The notes under the pieces were generated by a model. The model was not told the DNA's origin. It searched no databases and saw only the letters and a list, made by a program, of their open reading frames with translations. This document shows, piece by piece, positions 11,638 to 22,549 of a stretch of 64,000 nucleotides of DNA (the stretch's first letter is position 1; every line of letters begins with the position of its first letter). The position numbers and the translations under genes are program-made. Source of the DNA: Gracilariopsis chorda (taxonomy: Eukaryota; Rhodophyta; Florideophyceae; Gracilariales; Gracilariaceae); NCBI GenBank assembly GCA_003194525.1, contig NBIV01000096.1:1-64000 (forward strand), in the 5' to 3' direction.

Positions 11638-12128
11638 ACGGTGGGTTAACCAGTGTTTAATCTCAACACCCCCACTCTTAATGATTTGCTCATGTATTAG
11701 GGGCGTGTTGATGACTGACGGGAGGCGTTGCGCCACAAATTCGTCTTGCACGCCCCCGTTTGCGCATGCAAAACTGCCATTTGGCGCAACGCCTCCCTAA
11801 CATTTAAAACATTTAGCAGCAGCAGCAGCAAAGCTTGCTGCTTACTGGCTGGCACTTCCATAATGACTGTAGTGCCACCCAATTACACAAAGCAACGTGT
11901 CGCACTTTCTCATCATTGGCTGGCACTGCAGTCAATTTGGGCACCTAAACACAAAACCCTATCAATTTTTCTACTCTCAGTGCCGCGGCGCCCCGTGGTT
12001 CTACGAGTGCTATTGCGAGCGCAAGCGAGCAAAGTGCTCGGAGAGCCTCCGAAAGCTACTAAATACACAAAGCTATATAAACAACGCGGCGCGCAGCGCC
12101 GCCCACGGCCGAAGGCCGTTTCCACTTG
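11638..12128 (+). mobile_element. Possible non-autonomous Helitron, 3' part
   Basis: No coding function is visible. The stretch ends in a GC-rich block with the stem-loop ACGGCC-GAA-GGCCGT (12105-12119), followed nine bases later by CTTG and then T. The same arrangement, with the same CGGCGCG...GCCGCC lead-in, closes the autonomous-type Helitron at 19092. I infer that this is the 3' end of a short non-autonomous relative. Confidence 0.4.
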
Positions 12129-13343
12129 TACACACTGGTCTAACTTACCTAAAGATTGCTCTGACAACGAGCAAGTTGACCCCTTAGAATACATCAATAA
12201 ACGCACATTTATTTCCCTCCAAATGATTAGCCAATGGTAATCAAAGTATTTGTCCTACTGGCGCGAATCAGTCGACAACGTGTATGATCTGGTACGCTCG
12301 ACAGCCTCAACTTCTATCAGCCCCGTTGAACCCGTCTCACACGTGCATATCCCTGACGTCCAGCGAACAGGCAAATCCTTGCTGCGTCCAATTACGCGGT
12401 AGCTTTCCAATTCCGTGTACACAGTGTCGAGTTTTGGGCCAATGGAGCACAAAATCTCTTCCAAAAAAAAACCATGCCATGATGCATGTCAGTGTGCTTT
12501 AATGCAGCCTGTATGATGCACATTTTTTCCAATAATGTCCCCAAGCGCGGTAGAATAGCATCCTTGCGGTCGCGCAAACGGCATAGTTGTAGGTAGCGAA
12601 CCTCTGTTTGGGACATATCGGCCATGGTGTTAGAGAATAGTTGAAAAGAAGAAGTAGAGTAAAATAATTTGTAGGTGGCTGCTTGGAAAAAATGTTTTCT
12701 GCGACTTTACGGTATGCTCTACCTTAAGTACACAATCTTCAGCACATTAGACAATAGGTAAAATAGAAACGTAGCGTATTCAAACAACAAAATAAATTAC
12801 GTAAAGTACAACCTACGTATACCCTTCTAACAGAAATAGTTATAGTTTACGTAGCGCATACGTAGACTGCGCAGTACTGCAATGGTATACCCTTCTACCA
12901 AAAATGGTTGTAGGTTACGTAGCGCATACGTAAGCTGCGCAGTATTGCAAACGTATACCCTTCTAACAAAAAAAGCTTTAATCTATGTAGTGCATAAGTA
13001 GGCCATACAGTTCTAGAAATGTAGAACGCTGTAACAAGGATAGGAACAAACTATACGTTGCATACGTAGATAAATCGGACTCCATATGTATTGACGTCTG
13101 AAACCGAGACCGAATAAGAATGCAGTGCATATGTACTTAGTAAAGTACTACGAATGTAAACTATCCAGGCACTGATGGTGTCAGGAACATCTTGAGTCAA
13201 TGAAGGCAATCTGTATACTTATATGTCAGGCTGGAAACTATTATGCAACACCAGTTCTCTACTTAAGGGGCAGAGACGGTTCATGTTCCATGGAAAGGTG
13301 ATTACCTAATCTCTCATCCTCTCTCCGGTTCTCTCAGTCCGAA
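12129..13343. other. Leader region of Helitron, with 68-bp tandem repeats
   Basis: No gene. It holds three 68-bp repeats (12818-13010) and AT-rich sequence up to the presumed start of the Helitron gene. The 5' end of the Helitron should lie in here, but I could not define it. Confidence 0.4.
12818..13021 (+). repeat. Three 68-bp tandem repeats
   Basis: Units start at 12818, 12886 and 12954, each with TATACCCTTCTA. The units share TACGTAGCGCATACGTA, itself rich in TACGTA half-sites, and GCGCAGTA. The third unit is the most diverged. They lie ~400 bp upstream of the Helitron reading frame, so they may be subterminal or regulatory repeats of that element. Confidence 0.7.
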
Positions 13344-16300
13344 ATGAGTTCTTCTTCGCATCGAACTCCATCACGACGTGGTGGTCCCCGGTCAGGAGCA
13401 GGCCGTCGTCCAAGAGAGAGTATACAGCCCGTGCATCAACAAGACATAACCGATGAGCTTGGGGAGGTGGACTTAGGAACTAGAAACGAGCTTCCTCAAA
13501 ATGTTATGGAACCTCATAAACCTGAAGAGATATACTTGAACTCCTTTCATTCTTCTGGTATTCAACAGGAACCAGATAGGACTGTTATGCAGTTCGCTTG
13601 GAGACCTCGCCAAGGCATTCACTATGGAGCAAAATATGTCTGGGATGCAAGGGCAGAAAATATTCGTCAAGGCCTCGCACGTCCAAGCTCTTCATATCCA
13701 GAGTACCAACCACTCACTGGCACACTTCCAGCGTGTTGTGGGACGTGCGGTGCAAACGGCCATCGAGCACCTCGGTGTCCTCTCAAAGAGTCGGGGTGGG
13801 TGCTTCGTATTCGTATGTGCAAATATTTTGGCACAGTTCTGCTTCGTGCAGAGACCGAAGGAACATGCTGTGGATATAAAAGCTCCAGATCGCTTGGAGT
13901 TTCTTTCAGACGAGTGCATATCAATTCGCAACTTGAAGACACATATCGCTTGCGTTCTTTTCAAACGCTATCAACACACTTAAATGTGTTATTTGCATCC
14001 GTTGTCACATTCATGGATACGAAGTACGTTCGGGGTGGAGGTCCGTCATTTCTTCGACTTCAACACAATTTGTCTCTTTCTGTTCCAGGCCAGGACGTGC
14101 GCTACACATATTTGTGGTCGGAAGGTCCTCCCAGTCTTAATTCACGGGTTTATTTTTCTTCTTTCACGAGAAGAATGGTGTGTAACCCGAATATTCGATA
14201 GTTGGTTCCAAAGTTGTACGATCTCATGCAACCAAGACCAGATATTGTCCGAAAAAGATATCAAAATTTGTTCAGACCAGACGAAAGTGTTCGCAGTAGA
14301 TCGAACGTGGACGAGTCTACTCTGGACATCTCTGCAGACGCTATTCAGGAAGGAATAGTTGTCCGGAATTATCAAGGTGCCCATGAAGCCCGAATCGAGG
14401 TGAGCTGTGGTGCAGGACCGTTACCAGAAGACAGCAGAGGCCGACCTCTTGCAATGAGAGCTTTCGTCGTAGATCCCAGTGGACTGTTCAGTTCGGAAGC
14501 CCCAGTTGCCCAGCTGGTAGGCGGAAGAGAATCCCATCACATGTCAACCGGAAATCTTCGACGTCGAGTTGTCAAGTACAAGCGTTTGAAGCCTGATTCA
14601 ATGGAAGCTGAGAAGGGAGCTTTTCCACTGCTCTATCCTTACGGTGAGATTCATGCCCCGTATGATACAGCAACATATATTTCATCGAGGGATGCGAACA
14701 ACCGAGACGAAAGGAGCCTAACATGGGCAGAACACTCTAAGCGAAGACTGTACACCGATAATGTGTTGCTGAACTCTGGTACTCTTCTTCAGCAATGTTT
14801 GCTTCGTACTAGCACAAAACGTGAAGACTTGAGACTTCGTTACTTGGAAACAGAACAGATGCGAATGGTTGAAGAACGGGAGCTGCAGGCTGGAACTCAT
14901 ACCGGAACAGATGAACCTGGCCCTGCCGGTAAACTCTTCCTTCCCGGTAATCACAAAAACTCTCCGGCGTACTGGAGACAAAAACGACTGGATGTGCAAG
15001 CAATGGTAGCTCGACTGGGCTCCCCGACGCTTTTCTTCACAGTCACAATGAAAGTATGGCGGGAAGAGATGAAAAGGCTTAGTATGGACAACGAAAACAC
15101 CGGAGCATTTTCTCCACAGGGAGACAGATGCCGTACTTTTGATAGGCCAGATCTTATTGCAAGAGTGTACAACCAGTATGCAAATTCAATCATAAAGGAT
15201 CTACAGAATAATTCATAAGAGCTCTTTGGCTTGAAATGCATTGGGATTGCCGCCAAACTTGAGTTCCAGGAGAGAAATACTTCACGTCATCACATTCTTC
15301 TTTGGTTGGAGGGGGGCGTAATTGAAGATCCTGAGATCATTGACACTTTGATCAAAGCCGAACTGCCTCGGGGTGACTCGACTGAGGACCAGAAACTCCG
15401 AAAGTTGGTGAAGAAATTCAGTATGCACAGACACTCTCCATATTGCCGTGGTCGTACCTCTGACGGGAGGTGCAGATTTGGGTATGATCGACAAGAAATT
15501 GTGGCTGAAACAACGATAAATGAGTACAAAAATCGAGTGAACTACCAAAGAAGAAGGACAGAAGATTTGAAAGTTGTTCCGTACAATCCAGATCTCACAA
15601 TGAAGTACAAGGCTCACATCAATGTTGAAAGAATCCAAGGTGGCAGCACCGTAGCATACTTGATGAAGTATGCTTTCAGGAGTGCCAAAGAACAGGATTT
15701 GGTTGTATCAAGTCGAGCGGAAAGCCAATCAAGTGCACAGAGCAACATGCTTCAAAATGAGATCAGGGCGTACATGAGAGCGAGAGTGGTCGGCGCGGTT
15801 GAAGCTGCATGGAACCTCTTTGAGTTCAGGCATGTTCGCATCAATCCAACTGTACAAGCACTTGACATACATCTCCGTGGAGAGCGACAGGTTTTGATTC
15901 GAAACGTAAGACTTCCTAGACGTCTGAAGTCTTCCCTGCTGGAAAGATATTTCAGAAGACCCTCCCGGTACATGGACTTGGACTACATGACATACTACGA
16001 GACTGTACGTGTATACGATAAGCTACCCCGCTCTGTACCAGAGTCTGAATCCAATCGGGATGGAGGAAGTCCACGAATGTACGTAGTGCCGCGATCCGAA
16101 AATGATCGAACTGTGACTCGAATTAGATTTGCTTCTCCCGCAAATCCCGAACTATTCGCTCATCGAATATTGCTCATGAACTCTGCATTCAGCTCCTTTG
16201 ACGATCAGAAACATGTTGGGAGCGAATCCTACTCAAGTTATAGAGAAGCGGCAGTAGCCCGTGGACTATATATCCATGGTGACGAGTAAGAAACGGCTTT

Positions 16301-18985
16301 TGATGAGGCAGTAAGATAACATGCTACTTCTGCTGAGCTGCGTTACTTGGTCGTCACTTCCTTTCAACAAGGGATAAACCCTAAAACTGTGATTGAGAAG
16401 CACGAACGAGCTCTAACTGCAGATATAACCGAGGGAAACAGAGCATAAAGAAGAGAAGAACTACTTCGAAGAATCATTGAGATTTCGGACAGACATGGCG
16501 GTCGGCTTATCAGAAAAGATCCGTTCTTTCATCGTACTGTATCACAACTTCATCTCAGAGAGAGTGAACTGCAATTAGCAGAGCAACAAGCTGAAGTACG
16601 TCGCAGCTCTTCTTCGAGATCCAGGCGAAGGTTAAAAGAGAGATATGAGGATCTGAAAGAAGGCCAGAAGCAAGTTTTTGACAAAATAATGAGAGAAATA
16701 CAATACAGAGATAGAATGGAAGAGTCTGAAAGACGCAACACACACGGAAGCGTTTTCTTCTTACAAGGGCGAGCGGGGACAGGGAAGACCTATCTCCTAT
16801 CTTTGCTGAGAGATACTGTTGAGCACGAAGGCTTATTGGTGCAGATGACAGCCACAACAGGTATTGCTGCTGCCCTATATGAAGGCGGAAGAACTTTGCA
16901 TAGTTTGCTTGGATTGGGAGTTGATGACAACAAAGATTCGCAGAGTAGAGAGCGTCGGACACTTTCCAAGTACGGACCACGATCACAGAGAGCAGAACTA
17001 GTACGGAAGACTATTTTGCTGGTAATTGATGAAGCTTCAAAGTGCCCGAAAATGCTCTTTGAGATTGTGAATGAAGTGCAACGCCCTCAGGGAGGGATTC
17101 CTGGTACTTGATCGTTTTCCCGATATTATCGGTTGTGTAGTGTGTATATGAACTACGCCCCACAATGGTGGGTATGAACACGTGGGACACGGTTTTGGGT
17201 CAATTGGCGGTTGGCCACAGTAGTGGATGTTGCCACGAAATGTGGAGTATTTTAGTTAGTATTATTTATTATTTTCACACCCATTTCTGGGAAGCTAGTA
17301 CTTAGTGCGACGGCGCACTGCCGTTGCACAAGTAAACCTTCCCCAACAAGGGACCCCAACCTGGGGAATTGGCTCTAGTTGTTACCGCTTGCGCGCGTGC
17401 TCTACTCCTTCTTGGAGGGAAACGCCGTAAACCACGGGACATCTAACCCCCTTGCAAATCTAAAGAGGCCCATCCTTGGGAGTATAATTGTTCCAATTGC
17501 ATTGGTGTTTCGCCCTGTATAGGGATATTGTTACCGGCATCGCCGTTTGTCCCCGTTGCTCTCGCGACTCACTTCGTCCTCTCTTCCTCCTCTTCGCTCT
17601 TCCTTTTTCCCCATTTTAGGGTAGCACCCCCCGCTATCCGCGGCCCTCGTGTGCGCATCCGCTCACACACCCCCACTTACGTGGAAACATATTTCTACTG
17701 AGGATCACACCCCGCTCACGCGGATACCGATTCTTCGCCTTCACCTCCCTGCGCAAGTCGCGACAGGTGGCCCTGGTCTTACAAACCGGCTTCGCCTTAA
17801 CACCTCTGGGAGGGCTCTACCCAACTGGGTTCACCTCGTGAGAGGAAGATCCTGAACGTCTTTCGATGTTTTTCCCGTTTGGGGCATTGCAACACAGTGA
17901 ACACTGTACTGAAGGACTTAAGAAACTCTACGAAAGACTTTGGAGGCATGGTCGTAGTTATGGCAGGCGATTATATGCAACTGCTTCCAGTCCTTCCAAG
18001 AACAAGAACAGTGTCCGAAAGGGATGGAACAATTCGTGTTATCCCAGTGATTCTCCTACGGGAGCTTCCATGGTACTCTTGCAAGCTTTGGGACAGAAGA
18101 TTCAAGGTTCTTCGCCTTACAGAACAGGTTCGTCAACGAGATGATCCAGTTTTTGCAAAAGATTTGCTCAGTCTTGGTCGTGGGACGTTTCCAGCATCAG
18201 CAAGGCTTCCGCTTATGTCTACGTCAGATGTACACGAAGCATACAAGTTGCTTTGGAAATGGTTCACAACACGGAAGAAAGAAGATGTCAAGCTCAACCG
18301 ATTGATTGTTGCGCCAACAAACCAATTAGTGGAGGAACATAACCAAAACGCATTGGAGTATTTCCCAGGAAGAATGTTTGACTTGAAGTCTGCTACCACG
18401 ATCGTTCCCAACCGAGAGCCAATCGGTGAAAACTTTCACACAAATAGTATCATTGGACCTGAACTGACGTATAATTACGCTCCAACTGGAGTCCCGCACC
18501 ACCATTTGAAACTGAAGTTGGGTGTTCCTGTTATGGTGATTTGAAATGTACTTCATCCGCACTTGCTCAATGGAAAGATGTTTATCATTACTAGCATTTC
18601 TCGCAGAGTGATTCGACATTTGGGCATTGATGAACATGGGGAAATTCAGCAAAGCTTTTTACTGCACCGCATTGAATTTGTTTTCGAGTTTGCAGATGTG
18701 AAAACCAAACGTCGACAGGTTCCCATCAGATTGGCATTTGCAGCAACTGTGCATAAAGCGCAAGGAAAAACGCTGAAGAAAATGATAATTGACTTTCGAA
18801 CCAACTTTTTTTCGCCGGTTCAGGTCTATGTCGGACTTTCGCGTGTCAGAACATCTGATGATGTGTTACTGCTGCATAGTGAAGACGAGACGCGTCGAAA
18901 TGCGCAGGATTTCTATCCAATGCCAGTGAGCATCAAAAACCCTGTTCTACAAGAAGTTGTAGACTTTGTAGAGGGTCGTCATTAG
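13344..18985 (+). pseudogene. Helitron Rep/helicase (RepHel), nonsense-broken and LTR-interrupted
   Basis: With the solo LTR (17072-17896) and one copy of its target duplication removed, a single phase stays open from the ATG at 13344 to 18985, except for six in-frame stops. These are TAG 14199, TAA 15216, TAA 16287, a TAA near 16317, a TAA near 16446 and TGA 18542. Order of parts: an N-terminal segment with a CCHC-like C-x2-C-x4-H-x4-C (near 13737); the Helitron-like N domain; a Rep domain with YLMKY (near 15660) and RHHILLWLE (near 15285), where rolling-circle replicases have an HUH motif; and a PIF1-type helicase with Walker A GRAGTGKT (near 16775), Walker B LLVIDEAS, GDYMQLLPV, and the C-terminal HKAQGKTL and YVGLSRVR. 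Its role would be rolling-circle transposition by nicking and unwinding. The upstream HUH histidine appears to be Arg (CGT for CAT). The copy is dead, but no frameshift is seen. Confidence 0.9.
17072..17896. mobile_element. Solo LTR (825 bp) inserted in the Helitron helicase domain
   Basis: It begins TGAAGTGCAACGCCC and ends GGGGCATTGCAACACA, that is TG...CA with imperfect inverted ends. It is flanked by the 5-bp duplication GTGAA (17067-17071 and 17897-17901). Excising it restores helicase codons ...E-I-V-N-T-V-L-K-D... in phase. It shares words such as GGAGGGCTCTACC and TCCCTGCGC, plus similar termini, with the LTR at 62051-62988. It is therefore a solo LTR of a related Gypsy-type family, left by LTR-LTR recombination. 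Confidence 0.9.
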
Positions 18986-19047
18986 TTTGACATAGTTTAG
19001 TATATGCGTAAACCAAAATTTGTGCAGATATCTTTTGCAACTTTTGG

Positions 19048-19092
19048 CCGCGGCGCGAAAAGCCGCCTGCGGCCGAAGGCTGCTTTTCCTTG
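19048..19092 (+). other. Probable Helitron 3' terminus (hairpin + CTTG)
   Basis: A GC-rich lead-in, then the stem GCGGCC-GAA-GGCTGC (19069-19083), then CTTTTCCTTG followed by T. The layout matches 12081-12128. Classical Helitrons end CTRR after a hairpin ~10 bp inside the end; both copies here have CTTG, so the exact end is inferred. Confidence 0.5.
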
Positions 19093-19248
19093 TTAACCCT
19101 TTAACCGTTCCCTTTACGAATGAAAGCCGGCAGGAAGGCCAATGAGAGAGCTTGAGTGCTGAAGAATTGGCAGAAATATTACATTTTTTGTCATGACTTC
19201 AGTCACAACACAGTTGAGAATCTCAACTTGAGATGCGCTACACTTACA
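19093..19248 (+). repeat. ~160-bp dispersed repeat, copy 2
   Basis: Near-identical to 11478-11637 over its whole length. It starts at the base following the presumed Helitron 3' end, so either the Helitron inserted next to it or two elements lie head-to-tail. Confidence 0.8.
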
Positions 19249-19468
19249 CACTGTCATCCGCAAACCCACCGACTGCACTAAACTTCTGTCTAAAACTCTC
19301 GTGGCTCTGCGTGCCATCGAACGCCATCTATCGCCCGCCACCACCCCCGCAGCTGCCAGTACCGTCACAACTGTTTGCAGTGCTTACTTCTCACTTGCCG
19401 CCATGTCGGCGCATAAGCCTTGCTCCGAACACGAAACTCCCGCTTTGAGTTGCACATAAGGCAGATCT

Positions 19469-20475
19469 TTGCACAGCGCGGGCTCCTGTTACAACGCCAA
19501 GCACACTCTGGGTCGCCGTCACGGCATGTTTTGCTCATTTCACAACTATTGCGAACACTTGTTTGAAGAAGACGGTGGCTACGATCTTGTAGACGGAGTT
19601 CTTGTATCACTCGAAATGGGAGATCCCACGCATAATGACATCGTCTTCAGCCTAGCAAGTATCATCAGCGACCAATATGCTGACCGAAAGCACTCGTACT
19701 GGCCATTTTAAGATTCTCGCATTCATATTCCGCCCCGAGGTCTATTCGCATGGATTAGACGTATAACCGGAAACGAAACTGTGCGACGAGCGGACTTAGT
19801 TATTGCCGATGTCTCGTTTTCGAGCGCTCGAAGATCCCGTAGTAATTGAACAGGAAGCGACACCCTCAGGTTTCCTCTCAACAAAAGCGCTCCACACACA
19901 GTTGTAGAGGTCACGAGTTACTCATCCTCTAGAGAACGAGATTTTGAGGATAAGATGAATGAGTACGTGAGGAGATGAATCCAGCAGTATATTGTAATAG
20001 ACAGAGGCAGAAGCCGAGGTGACCAAAAGCGAGTCATTGTTGGTAAACTTCATCGTGGAACATACCGAAAGCGATATTACACAGGAGGTGACACTTTAAG
20101 TTGTGAATTCTTCCACGGATACAGTGCAGCCGATCTGTACATTCCACAAGACATCCAGCAAAGGAACGTAGAGAAAAGGACTTGCAAAAGTCATTGGAAG
20201 AAACAGTGAACAGGGAATGCAGCGAAAAACGTCGGATCAGCATGGATTCTGAGAGGCACCGAAAAGAGTCTGAAAGGCACCGAAAAGAGTCTGAAAGGCA
20301 CTGAAAAGAGTCTGAAAGGCACAGAAAATAGTCTGAAAACTATCGCAAGAAGAACGAAGAACTCAGGCAGGTGCTAACTCAAATTACTGGTCAAAAGAGA
20401 AAAGATTCAGGTTCGAGCTGTGTGTTGGACGGAAAGTTTCCGTCAACGTCTTGCAAAAGAAACAGAAAGTTGTAG
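19469..20475 (+). pseudogene. Uma2-like (DUF820) PD-(D/E)xK nuclease with heptad-repeat tail
   Basis: One phase, with three internal stops (TAA 19709-19711, a TGA near 19848 and a TGA near 19976), gives a Uma2-family fold. The visible blocks are EEDGGYDLVDGVLVSLE, HNDIVFSLASII, RRADLVIADVSF, HTVVEVTSYSSSRERDFEDKMNEY, QQYIVIDRG and GGDTLSCEFFHGYSAADLYIP. The nuclease residues D (ADLVI), E (VVEV) and K (EDKMNEY) are all present. A frameshift near 20150 leads into a tail with the 21-bp repeats at 20251-20334 (ERHRKES) and a predicted coiled coil (YRKKNEELRQVL). Uma2 proteins are abundant in cyanobacteria and some other bacteria. In a eukaryotic genome this is either transfer or a transposon gene. 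It lies directly beside the Helitron 3' end. Confidence 0.75.
20251..20334 (+). repeat. Four 21-bp tandem repeats encoding ERHRKES heptads
   Basis: The unit GAAAGGCACCGAAAAGAGTCT is repeated four times with few changes. Units 3 and 4 carry TGA and TAG changes in the coiled-coil frame. Confidence 0.85.
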
Positions 20476-20601
20476 GTTCAGTGAAAGAAAGGTTTTGTTT
20501 TTGTGAGACGGGGGAACAGTAGTTTACCAAGTTCGTTACGTAAAGCTTCATCCACATGAGCCCGGCTGCGGCGTACTGCTGAGATTCTTGAGACATCGCT
20601 A

Positions 20602-22502
20602 CTACAACAACATCAACTGTGTACGATAGGTAAACAGGTCCTTTATAGTGATGTGGCTCCGTCTTCTCAGTTCTACTTTATCTATTGGGGAGCAGAGAGA
20701 TTGGCTGCTTTCCTGTACAGTTTGGAGAGCAAAATAACGACCGAAGCCTTCCATGTCTTTTCTCATTCTTGAACACTCCTCATTTGTATACTCCCTCTCA
20801 GCATCTCCTGGATAAAGAAACGATGTGGACAGGACGATTCCAAGCAAAAGAGATTTAACCAGGTTGGTTTCCGATGAAACTGTGCTTCGAGATTTAGGTT
20901 TCGTAGGAGCAGATTTTGGTCCACTCGGTGCAGGACTCGAATATTTTCATGTGTACAAATTCAGTCCTGACGCTTCTCTTGCGTTCCTTCGCCCGCAGAA
21001 TGGGTTGAGACATGAAAATAAAAAACCCCAAGGAAGAAGCCTGTAAGAAACAGTAGGAGACTCTTGTTGCAAAGTTCTTCGGCATAGAACGGTATCAATA
21101 GTTAACCTTACCAACCTCTCAATCTCCACATTCACAAGCACCCCTCCTGCCCATTCCATTCTGACCTTCGGATTGTCAATCGCCCTCTCCTCGTACTCAA
21201 ATGGTATATTCATCCTTTGAACAAGCCTCGAGCGAGACCCAAGCTTTCCCATGACACGGAGGAATTCCACGGCGATTGGGTTCGAGGTCCTTTCAATTGC
21301 TTGTGCAGCGCTATTGTCAACGCAGGTTCCACGTTAGCGAAAAGACGGTCATGATAAGCAGGCTGCAAGATATCTACCCAGAACGCTAGTGATAGCACTC
21401 CGTATGCCGATATCTCATTCTCTGCTTCCAAGGCCCACAGGATGGGCTTGATCATCATCTCAAGATACGGAAAGAGTTAGATCTTCGAACTGGGACGAGA
21501 AGGCAGAGCTCTATCGATAAATCCTTATGCTTTGCACGACAGAGACCTTCGGCGAGTGACAGCAGACTGCTGTATATGTGTTCCAAAAAAGGCACGAAGG
21601 TCCAGTGGAGAATATCAAACTGTGCTTGGTTCTTGTCGTTGTGGATAGACTTGAATAATGCCTTCAACATCTGTACGAAAAAAAACTGGGTCTCGTGAAG
21701 AAGAACCATGCTTCAAAGACGTTCTCACAATGGTCGCCAGGTACAAATGCAGAACGGGCTCATTTGTTGGAAACAGACTCACACTTGTGAATACAATCTT
21801 GAACAATCTGAGGAGCTCATTGGCGCACTTTCTGCGAGCAGCGTTGTACTCGTTTCCATTGCTCCCAGTCATTTCAAGCTCCTGGATGTTCTCCACTAAA
21901 ACGTTGAGTAGAATGTCTGCAAAATACTTTGAGACACCGCTATTTGCAAGAAAGCGCTGAGGTACCGTTATCGCGGCCAGATTCTCGACGATATACTCGA
22001 ATAACTCTCGTATTTTAGAACCAAAGACGTCTTGAAAACTTGGTGGGTCCAGAACAGTGAATATCTGAGCAAACAATTCAAAAACCTCTTTTCCTTCAGC
22101 GCCACGGCCTGCGAACAGAGTAGAAGGGTCAAGGATTTGCGATATGTCATACATTAAATGCTGTTCTGCGTCTTGTATGGAAGCCCGTTTCTGACTGGAT
22201 ATTGCGGTGCTTCTTGGAGGATACTGCTGCTCACCAGTCCCTCCATTTGCCTCTTCCTTACGAGCATAAAGTCGGAAGCACTTTCGCCCGGCTGATAACA
22301 ACGAAGACACCATTTCAGATTCTCTTTCCAAAAGTCCCATGCGAACCCGAGCGTTCTTTTGTCCAGACGAAGGGAGTTGTCTCCCTCCTTGGCTGGACGT
22401 CCCACCCTGCGCCGCGGTCGGTTGCGCAGCACGCCCCGACCGGTGACCTCGGAGATATATAGCAGACCAAACTATAGTTAGCCCGAGCGTAAGAGTCTTC
22501 AA
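20602..22502 (-). pseudogene. TRRAP/Tra1 fragment (SAGA/NuA4 scaffold), several frameshifts
   Basis: Minus-strand frames 22502-21615, 21709-21455, 21458-21210, 21270-20947 and 20847-20602 are collinear with the HEAT-repeat part of TRRAP/Tra1. Diagnostic blocks are KTLTLGLTIVWSAI, EVFELFAQIFTVLDPPSFQD, FGSKIRELFEYIVENL, PQRFLANSGVSKYFADILLN, FPTNEPVLHLYL, LSIELCLLVPVR, IKPILWALEAENEISAYGVL and FLRVMGKLGSRSR. TRRAP is a ~3,700-residue pseudokinase that links activators to histone acetyltransferase complexes in the nucleus. Only an internal ~600 residues are here, with no FAT or PIKK region, so it is a fragment. At least four phase changes are needed; introns do not obviously explain them. Confidence 0.8.
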
Positions 22503-22549
22503 GAGTGACTAAAGTCAGATATCTCTTTCAAAGATCCCCAACAGGTATT

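Noticed and set aside
17649..17855. Host gene inside the Helitron interruption
   Set aside because: The open frame lies wholly within the 825-bp solo LTR and has no domain.
13344..18985. Alternative genetic code (stop codons reassigned to Gln)
   Set aside because: The piggyBac transposase and other intact frames end in ordinary stops, and all three stop codons occur as interruptions, one apparently replacing Arg and one Trp elsewhere. Mutation is simpler.
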